Source: Adiantum capillus-veneris
Taxonomy: Eukaryota > Streptophyta > Polypodiopsida > Polypodiales > Pteridaceae
Assembly (NCBI GenBank): GCA_014529385.2
Contig: CM043949.1
Span: 108,683,977-108,747,976 of the forward strand
Direction: 5' to 3'
Length of the DNA stretch: 64,000 bases
Shown: in pieces, positions 46,009 through 57,059 of the stretch
How the letters are laid out: the number at the start of each line of letters is the position of its first letter
How positions within the stretch are numbered: the stretch's first letter is position 1
Notes under the pieces: generated by a model
Databases searched by the model: none
Told to the model about the DNA's origin: nothing
Seen by the model: the letters and a program-made list of their open reading frames with translations, nothing else
Position numbers and translations under genes: made by a program

Positions 46009-46749
46009 ATGGCTGACAATATTAAAGAGAGTGAAATTAATGTTGATAACTTTGATTTTGCTCATGAGCAAGCTACTAATGATGCTTCAATGCTTGTTAA
46101 TTATCTTGTTTTTAGGCTTCAACAAGCCATGGGCAATCCATCTCTCCAAAGTGAAGTGCAACGGCAGCTCCGTGCTCACGGGATTCTCCAAGTTCATCAC
46201 CATGACGAGAGAACACCTAGGAAGCCTCCTTGTGAGACTACCAAAAGAGGTCTCTCTCCGATTCGGGAAGAAGAAGAGAATCCATATGAAGGGCTCAAGA
46301 ACTTACTTCTTGATGATGCATCTCCTTTCCAAAGGAGAACTCAAGAGCCTCCACCGAAGGAACGAGAAAGAAGCGAGTCTCCCGCCACCTCGGCGGAGAT
46401 GGCTCCACGAAGACGGCGGGCTAAACGCTCTCCATCACCACCAAAGCGGAGAAGACCATCACACTCTTCTCCACGCCATAATTCAAAGAGGGATGATAAA
46501 AAGCAAGAGAAGAAAAAGGCGAGAAAGAGGACACCCTCTTCTCCATCTTCTTCATCCTCTTCCTCTTATGAAAGCTATGGTGAAGATGACAAAGATCAAG
46601 ACAAGAAAAAGGCGAGAAAGAGGTCACCCTCTTCTCCATCTTCTTCAAATTCTTCATCTTCTGAAGAAAGTGATGGTGCAACTTTGAACCATCAAAAAGA
46701 AGAGGCCATAGGAAATCCTATGCCGCATGGAAGAGGTCGTCCAAGCTGA
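46009..46749 (+). CDS. element F gag, N-terminal part, ended early by a frameshift
   Basis: The frame starts MADNIKESEINVDNFDF. An N-terminal helical region is followed by an Arg/Ser/Lys-rich domain with repeated KKARKR-PSSPSSS blocks. At about 46677-46685 this copy reads gcaactttgaacc where element D reads gcagatcttgaacc, one base longer. After the loss the frame runs out at 46749, while the homologous continuation (EPSKRRGHRKSYAAWKR) lies in the pol frame. Element A reads straight through, so the break is a lesion or a sequencing error. A programmed frameshift is less likely. Gag normally forms particles. Confidence 0.85.
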   Translation: MADNIKESEINVDNFDFAHEQATNDASMLVNYLVFRLQQAMGNPSLQSEVQRQLRAHGILQVHHHDERTPRKPPCETTKRGLSPIREEEENPYEGLKNLLLDDASPFQRRTQEPPPKERERSESPATSAEMAPRRRRAKRSPSPPKRRRPSHSSPRHNSKRDDKKQEKKKARKRTPSSPSSSSSSSYESYGEDDKDQDKKKARKRSPSSPSSSNSSSSEESDGATLNHQKEEAIGNPMPHGRGRPS

Positions 46750-49700
46750 AGAAATTCAAAGAGGGAGGGAAGAGCATCTCTTTCCTTACCTATGATGGCA
46801 CCTTCGGTGCTACAGACAAAGTTTTGGCCTTTATCCAGCAATTCGATGCGGCGTTTGGAGATGAGGGCTTCACGGAGTCCTCTAAGCTACGCCATGTAGC
46901 TATGCACTTTCAAAAGTCCGCCAGACAATGGTGGTCTAGCCTACGAGCCAACGGTGAAGCTCCACGAACATGGAAGGCTTTAAGAGCTTCCATTATGAAG
47001 CAGTTTTTGGCCACCGATGCCAAAGACAAAGTACTCACCGAATGGCGAAGCTTAAAGCTCTCTCCCAATGAATCCATCCACAAATATGTAGACAAGTTTT
47101 GGGACCTACAACTCAAAGCCACTGTCTTCAAAAAGTTGGATTTTGGAGAGCAAAAGCAACAATTTTGTGCGGGCTTAACCGAAGAAATGGCGGAGTATGT
47201 CAACTCCCAAAGGCCACGTACCATATCGGCGGTAATACACCATACTATGGTGGCCTCGCGAATCAATTTCCAAACGGGGGGTAAAAGAAATAATAAGCCC
47301 CCGGAAAACAAGGGTTCCAATGAGCCTAAGGGGAAGGACAATGTCCAAAAGTCTCCTAAGGGCAATTCCAACAAAGCTAAAGAGAAGGGAGTTTACAAAG
47401 GAAAGAATAAACTCTCTCCTGAAGAGCTTGAGCGTTATCGTAAAGATAACCGGTGTTTCAAGTGCGGCGAACAAGGGCATGCGTACCACGCTTGTCCCCA
47501 AAAGAACAACCGCCAAGATCCTCCTAGAGCTTCTTTGGTTGAAATCCAAGAGGAGGAGATTCACCAAACTCATCACAAAGGATCTCCTCTATGCCATGCT
47601 TGGGGAAAGGTAAGAGAACATGATGCTTTTATTCTCTTTGACCCTAGTTCTACTCACAATTTCATATCTATGGAGTTAGCCACCAAGCTAGGCATACAAT
47701 CCTACGAGATGGGAGATATCCTACCCGCAGACAGTGCCTTCAAGGGGCAAGAAGCTTCAGTCACTCCCTTAATCGGGAAATTGAGGCTTCATGTCCAAGG
47801 CTATGTGGACAAAGAGGATTTCTTTATCTCTCCTCTCAAGCATGAGGATGTAATCCTAGGGGCACCATGGTTTGACCGTCTGGCTGCCCATGTTAAATTT
47901 CCTGAAAGGAGAATCTCCTTTAAGTTCAGGGAAAAGGACATGTATATAGATGCTAGGGAGATGGGTAACACCATCCCCATTGTACATACACCAGCTTTCA
48001 ACAAGTCAATAAAGAGCTCTATTTCCGTGTACATGATTTTTGTTAAAGATTCTCAAAATGAACCTAATGCTTTAGCAAAAGAAAATAAAAGTAACCAAAA
48101 GGAATTAGAGTTATCCAATTTTCTCAAGGGGTTTCAAGATGTCTTTATTGACGACATCCCTTGTGAGCTACCTCCTAAACGAGGTAATGACGACCATGCA
48201 ATTGAACTTCTTCCAGGAAGTTCACCGCCTAACAAACCTCCTTATAGAGTTTCTCAAGCTCAACAAGAGGAGATTATGCGGCAAGTGCATGAGTTAATTG
48301 AGAAGGGCATGGTTAGGCCTAGCTCATCTCCATTTTGCTCACCTGTGCTATTAGTGCAAAAGAAAGACGGCACATATCGTATGTGTGTCGACTATAGAGC
48401 ACTAAATAGGATCACTATCAAGAATAGGTTTCCCGTTCCACGGGTAGAAGACCTATTTGATAAGCTACAAGGATCGACCTACTTCAGTAGGATTGACCTA
48501 AAAAGTGGCTATCATCAAATAAGGATAGTTGATCAAGACATTGTAAAGACCGCATTTCGTACTACATTTGGTCTTTACGAATACATTGTCATGCCTTTTG
48601 GCTTGACTAATGCACCAGCCACATTTAACCGCTTGATGGAGAAGCTGTTCAGGCCTCATCGAACCTTCACTGGAGTGTTCTTTGATGATATTATCATCTA
48701 CTCTAATTCATTAGAGGAACATAAGCAACACCTCCAGATAATATTTCAAGTTTTAAGAGAGAATAAACTTTATGTTAATCGAAAGAAAAGTGAATTTTTC
48801 TTGCAAGAGATTCAATATTTAGGTCACATTATCTCTCAAGATGGAATCCAAATGGATCCATCCAAGTTAGAGGTAATAAAAGGATGGCCTAAACCAAGGA
48901 ATCTTCATGAACTAAGAAGCTTTATAGGTATGTGTGCATACTATAGACGCTTCATAGAAAAGTTCTCACAAATTGCGGGACCATTACATGACCTAACAAA
49001 GAAAAATGTTAGGTATACGTGGTCTGCTAAGGAGAACAATGCTTTCGAAAAGCTTAAAGAAAAGCTTATCTCTCAACCTGTGCTTACACTACCGGATCTC
49101 TCAAAACCATTTGAGGTCCAATGTGATGCTTGTGGTGATTGCCTTGGGGCTGTTTTGCTCCAAGAAGGGCACGCCATAGGCTATGAGAGTCGAAGGCTCG
49201 ACCCTGTTGAGCAAGCTCTAGGCATATACGAAAAAGAACTCCTTGCAGTTCTACATGCCTTAGACTCATGGAAGCACTATTTATTGGGGACTCCTTTCAT
49301 TCTGCGAACGGATCACCAAAGTCTTAAGTACTTCATGACGCAGACCAAGCTCTCCGACAAACAAATGAGGTGGGCAAATTTCCTTTCGCAATTTCATTTT
49401 CATATTGCTCACATTGCTGGCAAGCATAATCAAGTAGCCGATGCACTCTCAAGACGACCGAGAGTGAATGCGGTTTCCATAGCAACTCACAATGATCTAT
49501 CTTTAATGATAGATGAGTATGCTATTGATCCCGATTTTAGAGATGTGATTTCAGCCCTTGCCTTAGGGAAGAAAGAAGAACCATTTACTTTACAAGATGG
49601 CTATCTTCTCTATGGCAATAGACTATGCGTTACTAACTCACTACGTGAGAAAGTAATGTATGAATCTCATGCTCCCCCATATGCGGGGCATAGAGGGATT

Positions 49701-50957
49701 CAGTCTACTCTAAAGGGAATTGAAACATATTTCTATTGGCCTACCATGAAAGTGAACATACATGAGTATGTTTCCAAATGTGTGGTATGTCAAAAGACAA
49801 AATTTGATAGAGGGAAGCAACTTGGATTGCTTCAACCCTTGCCAATCCCTAATTCACCATGGGAGAGCATATCCATGGATTTTATCTTTGGATTGCCTAA
49901 GTCTATCCATGGGAATACGGGAATATGGACGATAGTAGACAGGTTCAGTAAACAAGCTCATTTTATACCTGTCAAAAAGACTATCAAAGCCCATCAAATG
50001 GCAACCCTCTTCATTTCGCAAATTTTCAAGTACCATGGCTTGCCAATGTCCATAGTGTCGGATAGAGATCCTAGAATGACCAGTAATTTCTGGAAGGGTC
50101 TCTTTGAGAATTTAGGAACAAGGCTAAACTTCTCTTCGGCCTATCATCCACAAACTGATGGCCAAAGTGAAATAGCTAACCTAACTATTCTCGATCTACT
50201 AAAAGCCTATGTAACGGAAGTAGATCAAAGATCCCAATGGGAGAAGTACTTACCCTTAGTAGAGTATGCTTACAATAACACTGTACATACTTCTACAGGA
50301 AAAGCACCTTTCGAGGTAATTGAGGGAAGATCAAAAAGTCCCTTGCTACTTAAGGTACATGGGAAGATCTTCGCTGCAGATGAGTATAGCCGAGACCTAC
50401 AAGAATCTTTCCAAAAGATTAAGGATGCTATCTCTATCTCACAGCAAAGGCAAAAGGCTGCTGCTGACAAGCACAGAAGAGCCCAAGCCTTTAAAGAAAA
50501 CGATTGGGTCTTGTTAAAGTTTCCCAAGGCTCGATTAAGGCACACTACGGGCAAGAATCCTACGGGCCACCAAAAGTACTATGCTAAACTAGCAAAAAGG
50601 TACTATGGTCCCTTCCAGATTCTTAGGCCAATCAATGAGATGGCCTATCAACTTAAGTTGCCCAATCATTGGCTCATACACAATGCTTTTCATGTGAGCC
50701 TCTTAAAGCCTTACAAAGGAGAGCCACCTCAAGAACCAACTATTGAAGACCCACCGGAGATCGAGGACCACGAGGAGGTGCTGCAGCCCGAGTCCATTCT
50801 CCGACATGAAGACAAGGTATTAAGAGGCGGTAAGACTATCAGACGATATCTTATTAAGTTTAAGAATTATCCTTTTGAAGATGCTAGATGGATGCAAGGC
50901 ATACAATTAAAGGATAACCTAAACCTTGTCAATGCTTACAATGCTTCCCAAGAGTAA
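46683..50957 (+). CDS. element F gag capsid end + protease-RT-RNase H-integrase-chromodomain polyprotein
   Basis: The frame is open from upstream of the Met at 46824 (residue 1) to TAA at 50957. Order: capsid-like gag (1-150), CCHC knuckle C-F-K-C-G-E-Q-G-H (from 211), retropepsin with D273-P-S instead of the family D-P-G, RT with VDYRALN near 519 and catalytic FFDD (D621, D622), RNase H from about 760, integrase HHCC near 950, catalytic D1019, D1080 and E1116 (exact D,D-35-E spacing), then a chromodomain (about 1320-1372, YLIKFKNYPFEDARW). The chromodomain targets integration to marked chromatin. RT and integrase look intact. The missing piece is the natural joining to the gag start. Confidence 0.95.
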   Translation, partial: FEPSKRRGHRKSYAAWKRSSKLKKFKEGGKSISFLTYDGTFGATDKVLAFIQQFDAAFGDEGFTESSKLRHVAMHFQKSARQWWSSLRANGEAPRTWKALRASIMKQFLATDAKDKVLTEWRSLKLSPNESIHKYVDKFWDLQLKATVFKKLDFGEQKQQFCAGLTEEMAEYVNSQRPRTISAVIHHTMVASRINFQTGGKRNNKPPENKGSNEPKGKDNVQKSPKGNSNKAKEKGVYKGKNKLSPEELERYRKDNRCFKCGEQGHAYHACPQKNNRQDPPRASLVEIQEEEIHQTHHKGSPLCHAWGKVREHDAFILFDPSSTHNFISMELATKLGIQSYEMGDILPADSAFKGQEASVTPLIGKLRLHVQGYVDKEDFFISPLKHEDVILGAPWFDRLAAHVKFPERRISFKFREKDMYIDAREMGNTIPIVHTPAFNKSIKSSISVYMIFVKDSQNEPNALAKENKSNQKELELSNFLKGFQDVFIDDIPCELPPKRGNDDHAIELLPGSSPPNKPPYRVSQAQQEEIMRQVHELIEKGMVRPSSSPFCSPVLLVQKKDGTYRMCVDYRALNRITIKNRFPVPRVEDLFDKLQGSTYFSRIDLKSGYHQIRIVDQDIVKTAFRTTFGLYEYIVMPFGLTNAPATFNRLMEKLFRPHRTFTGVFFDDIIIYSNSLEEHKQHLQIIFQVLRENKLYVNRKKSEFFLQEIQYLGHIISQDGIQMDPSKLEVIKGWPKPRNLHELRSFIGMCAYYRRFIEKFSQIAGPLHDLTKKNVRYTWSAKENNAFEKLKEKLISQPVLTLPDLSKPFEVQCDACGDCLGAVLLQEGHAIGYESRRLDPVEQALGIYEKELLAVLHALDSWKHYLLGTPFILRTDHQSLKYFMTQTKLSDKQMRWANFLSQFHFHIAHIAGKHNQVADALSRRPRVNAVSIATHNDLSLMIDEYAIDPDFRDVISALALGKKEEPFTLQDGYLLYGNRLCVTNSLREKVMYESHAPPYAGHRGIQSTLKGIETYFYWPTMKVNIHEYVSKCVVCQKTKFDRGKQLGLLQPLPIPNSPWESISMDFIFGLPKSIHGNTGIWTIVDRFSKQAHFIPVKKTIKAHQMATLFISQIFKYHGLPMSIVSDRDPRMTSNFWKGLFENLGTRLNFSSAYHPQTDGQSEIANLTILDLLKAYVTEVDQRSQWEKYLPLVEYAYNNTVHTSTGKAPFEVIEGRSKSPLLLKVHGKIFAADEYSRDLQESFQKIKDAISISQQRQKAAADKHRRAQAFKENDWVLLKFPKARLRHTTGKNPTGHQKYYAKLAKRYYGPFQILRPINEMAYQLKLPNHWLIHNAFHVSLLKPYKGEPPQEPTIEDPPEIEDHEEVLQPESILRHEDKVLRGGKTIRRYLIKFKNYPFEDARWMQGIQLKDNLNLVNAYNASQE

Positions 50958-51304
50958 GCAAATGTACAAAATGTTAAAAAAAATGAACAAAAATTTTTGT
51001 CTTATAAGACTCTCTTTTTCTTGATTTGTGCACAAAAATGAAGTAGTATGCATGCTTAGATCAAGTTTGCGGGGACGACGTCTCCCAAACACCAAAGTAG
51101 AGCTTGTCACTCTACTATGGAAGACTGATAGGACTAATGTACAGACATGCTTGCGGCAGCCTCAGGCTCTCAAGCGCCAAATGGACTAGTCATCCATTAT
51201 GGAATGATGTCGTAGGGTAACATAGGGATCCTCTACCCGCTAAGAAAAGGACTCATGTATATGCTTTATCTTCTCTACACCATAGTCGAGGACGACTATG
51301 ATTT

Positions 51305-51318
51305 CAAGAGAGAGGTAA
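51305..51318 (+). promoter_or_regulatory. polypurine tract of element F
   Basis: CAAGAGAGAGGTAA directly precedes the 3' LTR start TGTCAT. Confidence 0.92.
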
Positions 51319-52912
51319 TGTCATAATAATCAATATCTAATTCTCCTAAATGATTTTCTCATATTAAACTGATCATTTAATGTGGGGAAGTGCCAAGGGA
51401 GAAAAAGCTAGAATATTGGTTAAGTTAGCAGACCGGCCACAGTAGGGATCCAAAGGAGGGAAAATAGGGATCCAAAGGGGGGGCCATCTGCAAAAGAGCC
51501 ATGTGAAACAACGGGCTAAAAAGACCCTAAGGTTCAGCCCATTAAGACTTCCAAAATGCTAAGGTTCCAAAATTCAAAGGTTGTGTCCAAAGGTTAACCT
51601 TAGGGAAAATTGGATGCTTAGTGTGTACCCAAAAAGTCTTTCTGCATCCCTACATGGGAGGGGGCGAGCCCCAAAGCTAGGGGATGAGAGAGAAAACCAC
51701 ACACACACACACAGGCTCCCTTTACACAAAGGGAATGAGGGACACATGTCAGCTTCTTAGGCCAGATGCCCACAAGGTGTGCCCAATTCCTATTGGAAGA
51801 CCCTTGAAGTGGACCAATGAGAATTAAGCTAGAGTAAATCTAGTTTAATTAATTTAAAAACATTTAATAAAAGAAACCAATAAGAATTAAGTGTCCTAGA
51901 AGACTATTGGGCAGTCTCCCAAGGGGTCCAATGAGCATTCAGAAGCCCCATGGCTTGCCTGATTCCTATTGGCCAGGAGGCAAAGGGGTCCAATGAGAGT
52001 TTAGTTTAATTATTTAATTATCTAAAGCTCTCACAAAAGGGGAAAGGGGGACACATGTCAGAAGGCTATCACTTATGCTGCTTAATTCCTATTGGCTTGA
52101 CCTGGGGAGGTCCAATGAGGAAAAAGCCAGCCTAACTTAGCAGCTAGGGCTCGCCCAAGAGAGAGAGGGGGCTGATTTTTGCTTGGCATTCACTCACACA
52201 CTCTCACACTTGACCATGTGTGAAGGGAAAACACTCTATCTCCTCCCAAGCTTTAATGGAGAGCTCATCACCTACTCCAAGCTTGTGAGATAGAAGCCTA
52301 CATCAACACCCTCTTGGCATGTGGATGCAAATCCAACCAAGAGCCAAGCTTCAATGCATGCTCATCTTCTCTACCAAGCTAATTACTAAGCTAAGCTATG
52401 CTAATATGAGTGATTATGTGAGGAGATGTACTTCTTTCTCGTAAGATACTTCTTTTTCCTCTCAATCTACTCTCATACCCTGCTAGCTCTCACCATCTTC
52501 GAAGGTGTGTGAGGTCTTGGGTCTGAGAACGGGGATAATTCAAGTTGTGTTTGATTAAGTGTTTTTTGCTTGGTGTATGAAGCTTCCATCTTCATTGCAC
52601 TAGCTAGTCTTGAAGGAACACAAAGAATTGTATTGTACAATGTCTCTCTTGATGGGAGAAACCATAATACAAAGCCTTTTGGAGGGGGGACCGGCTCCAT
52701 GCAAATCCGGTCCTCAACTGTTGTCAATAGCTTAATTGCTCTCTCTCTTTTGAAAGTATTGTCGATGCTATCTAACTAGGTGTTATGCTTTTTGTTGCTC
52801 TCTCCACCCAAGCACTCTTGTAATTCTCATTAGGAATCTATTCTAATGAAATGCCCACTATGTTCATGCTAATTTCCGCTCCAAATAAGATTTTAGGCCA
52901 TTAAATGTTACA
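51319..52912 (+). repeat. 3' LTR of element F
   Basis: It is 1594 bp, apparently identical to the 5' LTR, and is followed by the TSD copy TCCAA. Confidence 0.97.
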
Positions 52913-53443
52913 TCCAACACCCACTTCACAATCCTCCTTCCTGGCTTCAAATGTAGCACTACCTCTGGCAATAGATTATTAGCCTTCAACACAAAAAACT
53001 TACGCACAATCAAATGCACCTTGAACTTCCTGCAAGCGAAGACCAAAGCCATCACCCATTGCTCTGCCTTGGTGTAGGTAGCCTCCCCTGGGCTAATCAC
53101 CCTGCTCTCGAAGTATATCGGCTTGTAGCTTCTTCCCACCTTTGCAATAGAACCTCTCCAATAGCAATTGTGCCCACCGTCATAGACACATAGAAGTCGT
53201 CCTCTTGATTGGGAGGACACACCACTGGCAACTGACATAAAATATCCTTGACTCTATCAAAAGCCTCCTGAGCTTCCCCATCCCACTCATAACCATGCAC
53301 TTGTTGACCCCTCTTTTGAAGAGGATGCAATGCACATATTGCGACAGCATCCAAAAGAAACATGATAAATACTTCAACTTATGAACAAACGAAGCCAAAC
53401 CTTGAGCATCTGATGGCAGCTCCATCAACACCAACGCCTTCAC
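52913..53443 (-). pseudogene. element E standard RNase H, upstream of the F insertion
   Basis: Overlapping minus-strand frames give WDGEAQEAFDRVKDIL, VSMTVGTIAIGEVL, PIYFESRVISPGEATYTKAE and PGRRIVKWVL, the Gypsy RNase H order. Frame changes near 53180 and 53100 make it non-functional. Confidence 0.82.
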
Positions 53444-53607
53444 CTCTCGGGATCAACCTCTATACCATTTTGCGACACCAAACGGCCTAACAGTTGCGCT
53501 CGAGGTTGTGCTAGCTTGCACTTCTTGGGATTCAGTTGACCTCCTTCTTCATCAATCCTTTGAAAGCATAACCGTAGCTTTGATAGGTGCTCCAATCTTG
53601 AACTGTA

Positions 53608-54234
53608 TCAGCCTATATCATCCATAAAGACCCTGATAAAACGGCCCAAGTATGGACCAAATATCCTGTTCATCCAATCTTGGAAGGTGGCATATGAATT
53701 CACCAATCCGAATGGCATCCTGCGGTAAGCGAAACAACCCCATGGAGATATGAATGTGGTCTTCAACTGGTCTTCAAGTGCAATCCCTATCTGAAAGTAC
53801 CCCAAAAAGCCGTCCATAATTGAGTATCTTTCATGTCCAGCCACCTGGTTTAGGATTTCATCTTGAAACGGCAATGGATAGTGATTTCTTTTGGTCACGG
53901 CATTCAATGGCTTGTAGTCGACACGCACTCTCCATTTCCCATTCTTCTTAGGGGTTATAACCACTGGCGAGACCCACTCTGACTCTTTCATAGGAAATAT
54001 GATGCCAGCATCCGGTAGCTTATTGATCTCCTTCCAAAGGGCATCCTTTTGGATTTCCCCTAGTCTTCTCAGCTTCTGTGCTTTAGGCTTATGTCCCTCC
54101 TTAAGAACAATCTTGTGCTCCACCCCCTTTGCACCTCGCAAATGCTTGTACTCCATCGCAAACAGGTTTGGATAGGACTCACAATGTTGAACATAGCCTT
54201 CCTTTTCACCTTTGGCTAAATCTTCACTTATCAT
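53608..54234 (-). pseudogene. element E reverse transcriptase
   Basis: An open stretch carries WVSPVVITPKKNGKWRVRVD, HYPLPFQDEILNQVAGH, MPFGLVNSYATFQDWM and the catalytic RVFMDDIG near 53620. The frame then breaks before the thumb region (53450-53610). Confidence 0.9.
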
Positions 54235-54442
54235 GCTTGAAACCGCCTCTGTGCTTAAACCATGAGCCTGAGGCTTCTTCTTTAGGTGGGGAGTTGTCTA
54301 TGGTGACCCCGAATAAGTCTGCATCTATCTTCAGCATGTCGTCCTCGCTATCATCTTCCTCTGTGCTAGTATAGCCTTCATCATAGCCCGTCTCTATCTC
54401 ATACTCATAGCTCGTTGTGTCACCCTCATTGTTAACTACCAT
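54224..54442 (-). CDS. element E acidic linker between protease and RT
   Basis: An acidic stretch (TEEDDSEDDMLKIDADLFG) lies between the protease end and RT in the overlapping frame. No domain is recognised; such linkers are common in Tat polyproteins. Confidence 0.45.
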   Translation of the reverse strand: MVVNNEGDTTSYEYEIETGYDEGYTSTEEDDSEDDMLKIDADLFGVTIDNSPPKEEASGSWFKHRGGFKHDK

Positions 54443-54460
54443 AGGACGAGAACCGCTCTC

Positions 54461-54830
54461 CTAGGTCTTCAAATCAAGCACAATTTGTCTTCCTCTCTCT
54501 TTATCAGGAAAGGTAAACACTTTGCTCTCCCAATCTTGCTTTGCTCCTATTGCCAAAAGCCATGGCCTACCCAAAATGATCGGATAAGCATTATCCCCTG
54601 CCTTCATCACGAAAAAATCTATTAGGGGCACTCTATGCCCATCACCTTGACCTTTACATCCTGCGCCACACCCAGAGACCTGGCTTTGGTATGGTTGGCC
54701 ATCTTCATGTGCACATTTGGCTTGACTACTGCCTTGACTCCTGTCTCTTTCATGGCTGCTTCCGTCATGACACAAACCTGCGCTCCACCGTCTATGTAGG
54801 CTTGTACCTACATCCTCTTCTCTATAATCG
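54461..54830 (-). pseudogene. element E retropepsin
   Basis: The active-site region reads AYIDGGAQVCVMTEAAM near 54800 in one frame. The C-terminal IILGRPWLLAIGAKQDWE lies at about 54540-54590 in another. A frame change separates them. Confidence 0.75.
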
Positions 54831-55237
54831 TCTCCACAAGCGGAAGAATGTCGGTGGGGCTACCTACCCTCAAAGCCATGTTTTGAACCGCTTGCACATT
54901 CCCCTTAGCTCTTGGCAGCCTGGTGCTAACACTTGTGGACCACTGCCTTCTTAACTTTGGATTTAAGGCTAACAGCTGACCAAAAGTAATGTTTGCTTTT
55001 TGATTTTAAACATCACTCACCAGATTGTACTCGGGATAGCCATGCCCTAGCTGGAAATCCACTTGCTTGATTTTGCGACGGCTCCTTCTTTTGCTAGGCT
55101 TGAGCTGCTCTCTACCTTCGTACACCTTCTCTTTGCCTTTGCGAGCTCTAGTTTCCCGCTCTGTCTCTGTCTCCTCTCAGCTCTTGCTCTCTTATTGGCC
55201 AAAACTTTGACATCCGGCTTATCCACCCCTATGATGT
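54831..55237 (-). pseudogene. element E gag-protease linker
   Basis: A basic Arg/Lys/Ala-rich stretch (ANKRARAERRQRQSGKLELA) and further broken coding sequence link gag to protease. No domain recognised. Confidence 0.4.
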
Positions 55238-56182
55238 TTACTCTTGGGACCTCGCCTCCGTTTTGCAGAGATGGATGCACAGGATTCTCCACCGCTTGCT
55301 CTCTTGGACCATTAAATTGCCCTTGCCCTTGACCTCTACCAAACAGTGGGCAGATACCTCCTCTCTCTCTCTCTCTCTCTCTCTCTGTGGTTGAGGAAAA
55401 TCGGGTGCATAGTGCCCTTCTTCTCCACAATTATAACACCTACCTGGCAGTGGCCGTGCCGTGCCTCTTGCTCCTCTTGGCTGTCCTCTATCCATGACAC
55501 TGAGCCGCAACTCCTGCATTTGCTCGGACAAATCTTGCATCGTGCACACCCAATTTTGCAGCACAATAGCTACACCTCGGTTTCCGTGATTATCTTCATG
55601 TACAACCTTCCTCGGACTCTGCGGTTGAACATGGGCCATCGTCTCGTAGCCTGACATGCCCTGCTCTATCTTCTTTTTTATCTTTCTACTCTTTGATCGT
55701 GCAATCGCTACCGCACCATTGTAATTCTCTGGACTCTCAAAATCGACTTTCTCTCTCACCTTGGGATGCAGACATGCCATGAACTTATCCAGCTTGAAGT
55801 AGTCTCCATTAGCCAATTGCATGGCTGCTGCTAGCTCTGCCCAACACTCTTCAAAATGACCCAAAAACAAATTGAATTCTTCACTTACATCTTGCTTAAG
55901 CGCCTTCAACTTTGCATCCATCTCGACAGGGGATGCCTCCTTGCGAAAGTCGTGAAGAAACCTTGCCCGCAGAGCCGGCCCTGCTTGCTTCGGCTCACCT
56001 TCCAATGCTTCGTACCATGCTTTAGCTCTACCACGCATCACCAAAGGAAAAGTCTGCATTTTGCTATCCTCGTTCGGCATACGCAACGATAGCATATACA
56101 GCTCGAAATCTGACATCCACTTGTCAGGGCTCTCTTCGCTTGTGAAAATCGGTCCATAGCTTCTAGCTGCCATGACTCCCAA
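55238..56182 (-). pseudogene. element E gag with degenerate CCHC knuckle
   Basis: From the ATG at 56182 (or the Met a few codons on) the frame gives a capsid domain (EESPDKWMSDFELYMLSLRM, MRGRAKAWYEALEGE, FNLFLGHFEECWAEL). The zinc knuckle CYNCGEEGHYAPDF has its last Cys replaced by Phe. Directly after it a (CT)n microsatellite (about 55363-55386) is translated as an Arg-Glu repeat. The 314-residue frame is otherwise open. Confidence 0.88.
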
Positions 56183-56225
56183 CGCAAAAACCCACTTCTT
56201 TTCGATTGGGAGCCATCAACGTGCT

Positions 56226-56242
56226 CCTCAGTGGGGGCACCA
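56226..56242 (-). promoter_or_regulatory. candidate primer-binding site of element E
   Basis: The minus strand reads TGGTGCCCCCACTGAGG five bases inside the 5' LTR edge at 56248. The leading TGG fits a tRNA 3' CCA end. Which tRNA matches could not be decided. Confidence 0.5.
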
Positions 56243-56455
56243 GAACATGGAGAGGGGGAATGGGGGAACATGCTCGAAACAAACACAAGGGCCTCTCTAT
56301 AGCTCAGGGTATTCACAACACCCCTTTCCTCTCAAAAAACACCTTCAAAGAAACACTTTACACTAGCAGACCACCGCCTGCTCAATTTTCACTCCTCACA
56401 CACTCCACAAATCCACCACACAATGCACACCTGTTGCCACGGCCTGTCTCCACCC

Positions 56456-56579
<124 letters not shown>

Positions 56580-57019
56580 CCGCTCAATCTCCCTCCCTCA
56601 CACAAAACACCGTCGGTACGGGGGGGCACACACATCCACACAGCCGGCACCGAGGGGAAACATGGAAGCAGGAGAAAGAGAAGGGGGGAAGGGGAAACAA
56701 CAACAAAAGGAGGCAACTGTGTCTTGATTGCACTTCAAAAAGCATGTACACTGGCTTCCACTGCCATCACCATGGCCATATTTTAGGAAAAATTACAAAG
56801 GGGTTAGCTTGCTAGAGAACTCCACTTTGCAGGCTTCAAATGACATCCAAAAAGCCAAGGAAAAAAGCCCTTAATTTGATCCAATTTTGACTTTTATAGG
56901 GGGGGCCTTTAATTTGGGAATTTACACTTTAATTGGTCCACCTGGCACCTTGAATTGGCATTTTTGGGAAAGGGGGCACCGCCTTGCTTTATCGGCTCTC
57001 TTCTTCTCTCTTTTACACT

Positions 57020-57021
<2 letters not shown>

Positions 57022-57057
<36 letters not shown>
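57022..57057 (+). repeat. 36-base G homopolymer
   Basis: An uninterrupted G-run of 36 by my count. The homologous place in the other LTR (40303-40315) has 13. It could form G-quadruplexes on the plus strand. Confidence 0.9.

Positions 57058-57059
<2 letters not shown>

Larger units (their letters stand above)
43998..52912 (+). mobile_element. element F: young Ty3/Gypsy chromovirus, nearly intact
   Basis: It is 8915 bp with 1594-bp LTRs (43998-45591 and 51319-52912), TSD TCCAA (43993-43997 and 52913-52917), Met-tRNA PBS and polypurine tract. The two LTRs look identical by eye at a constant offset of 7321 bases, so insertion was very recent. A long pol frame (46824-50957) is open. Two features suggest it is not fully autonomous: a one-base deletion in gag and a changed protease motif. 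Confidence 0.97.
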
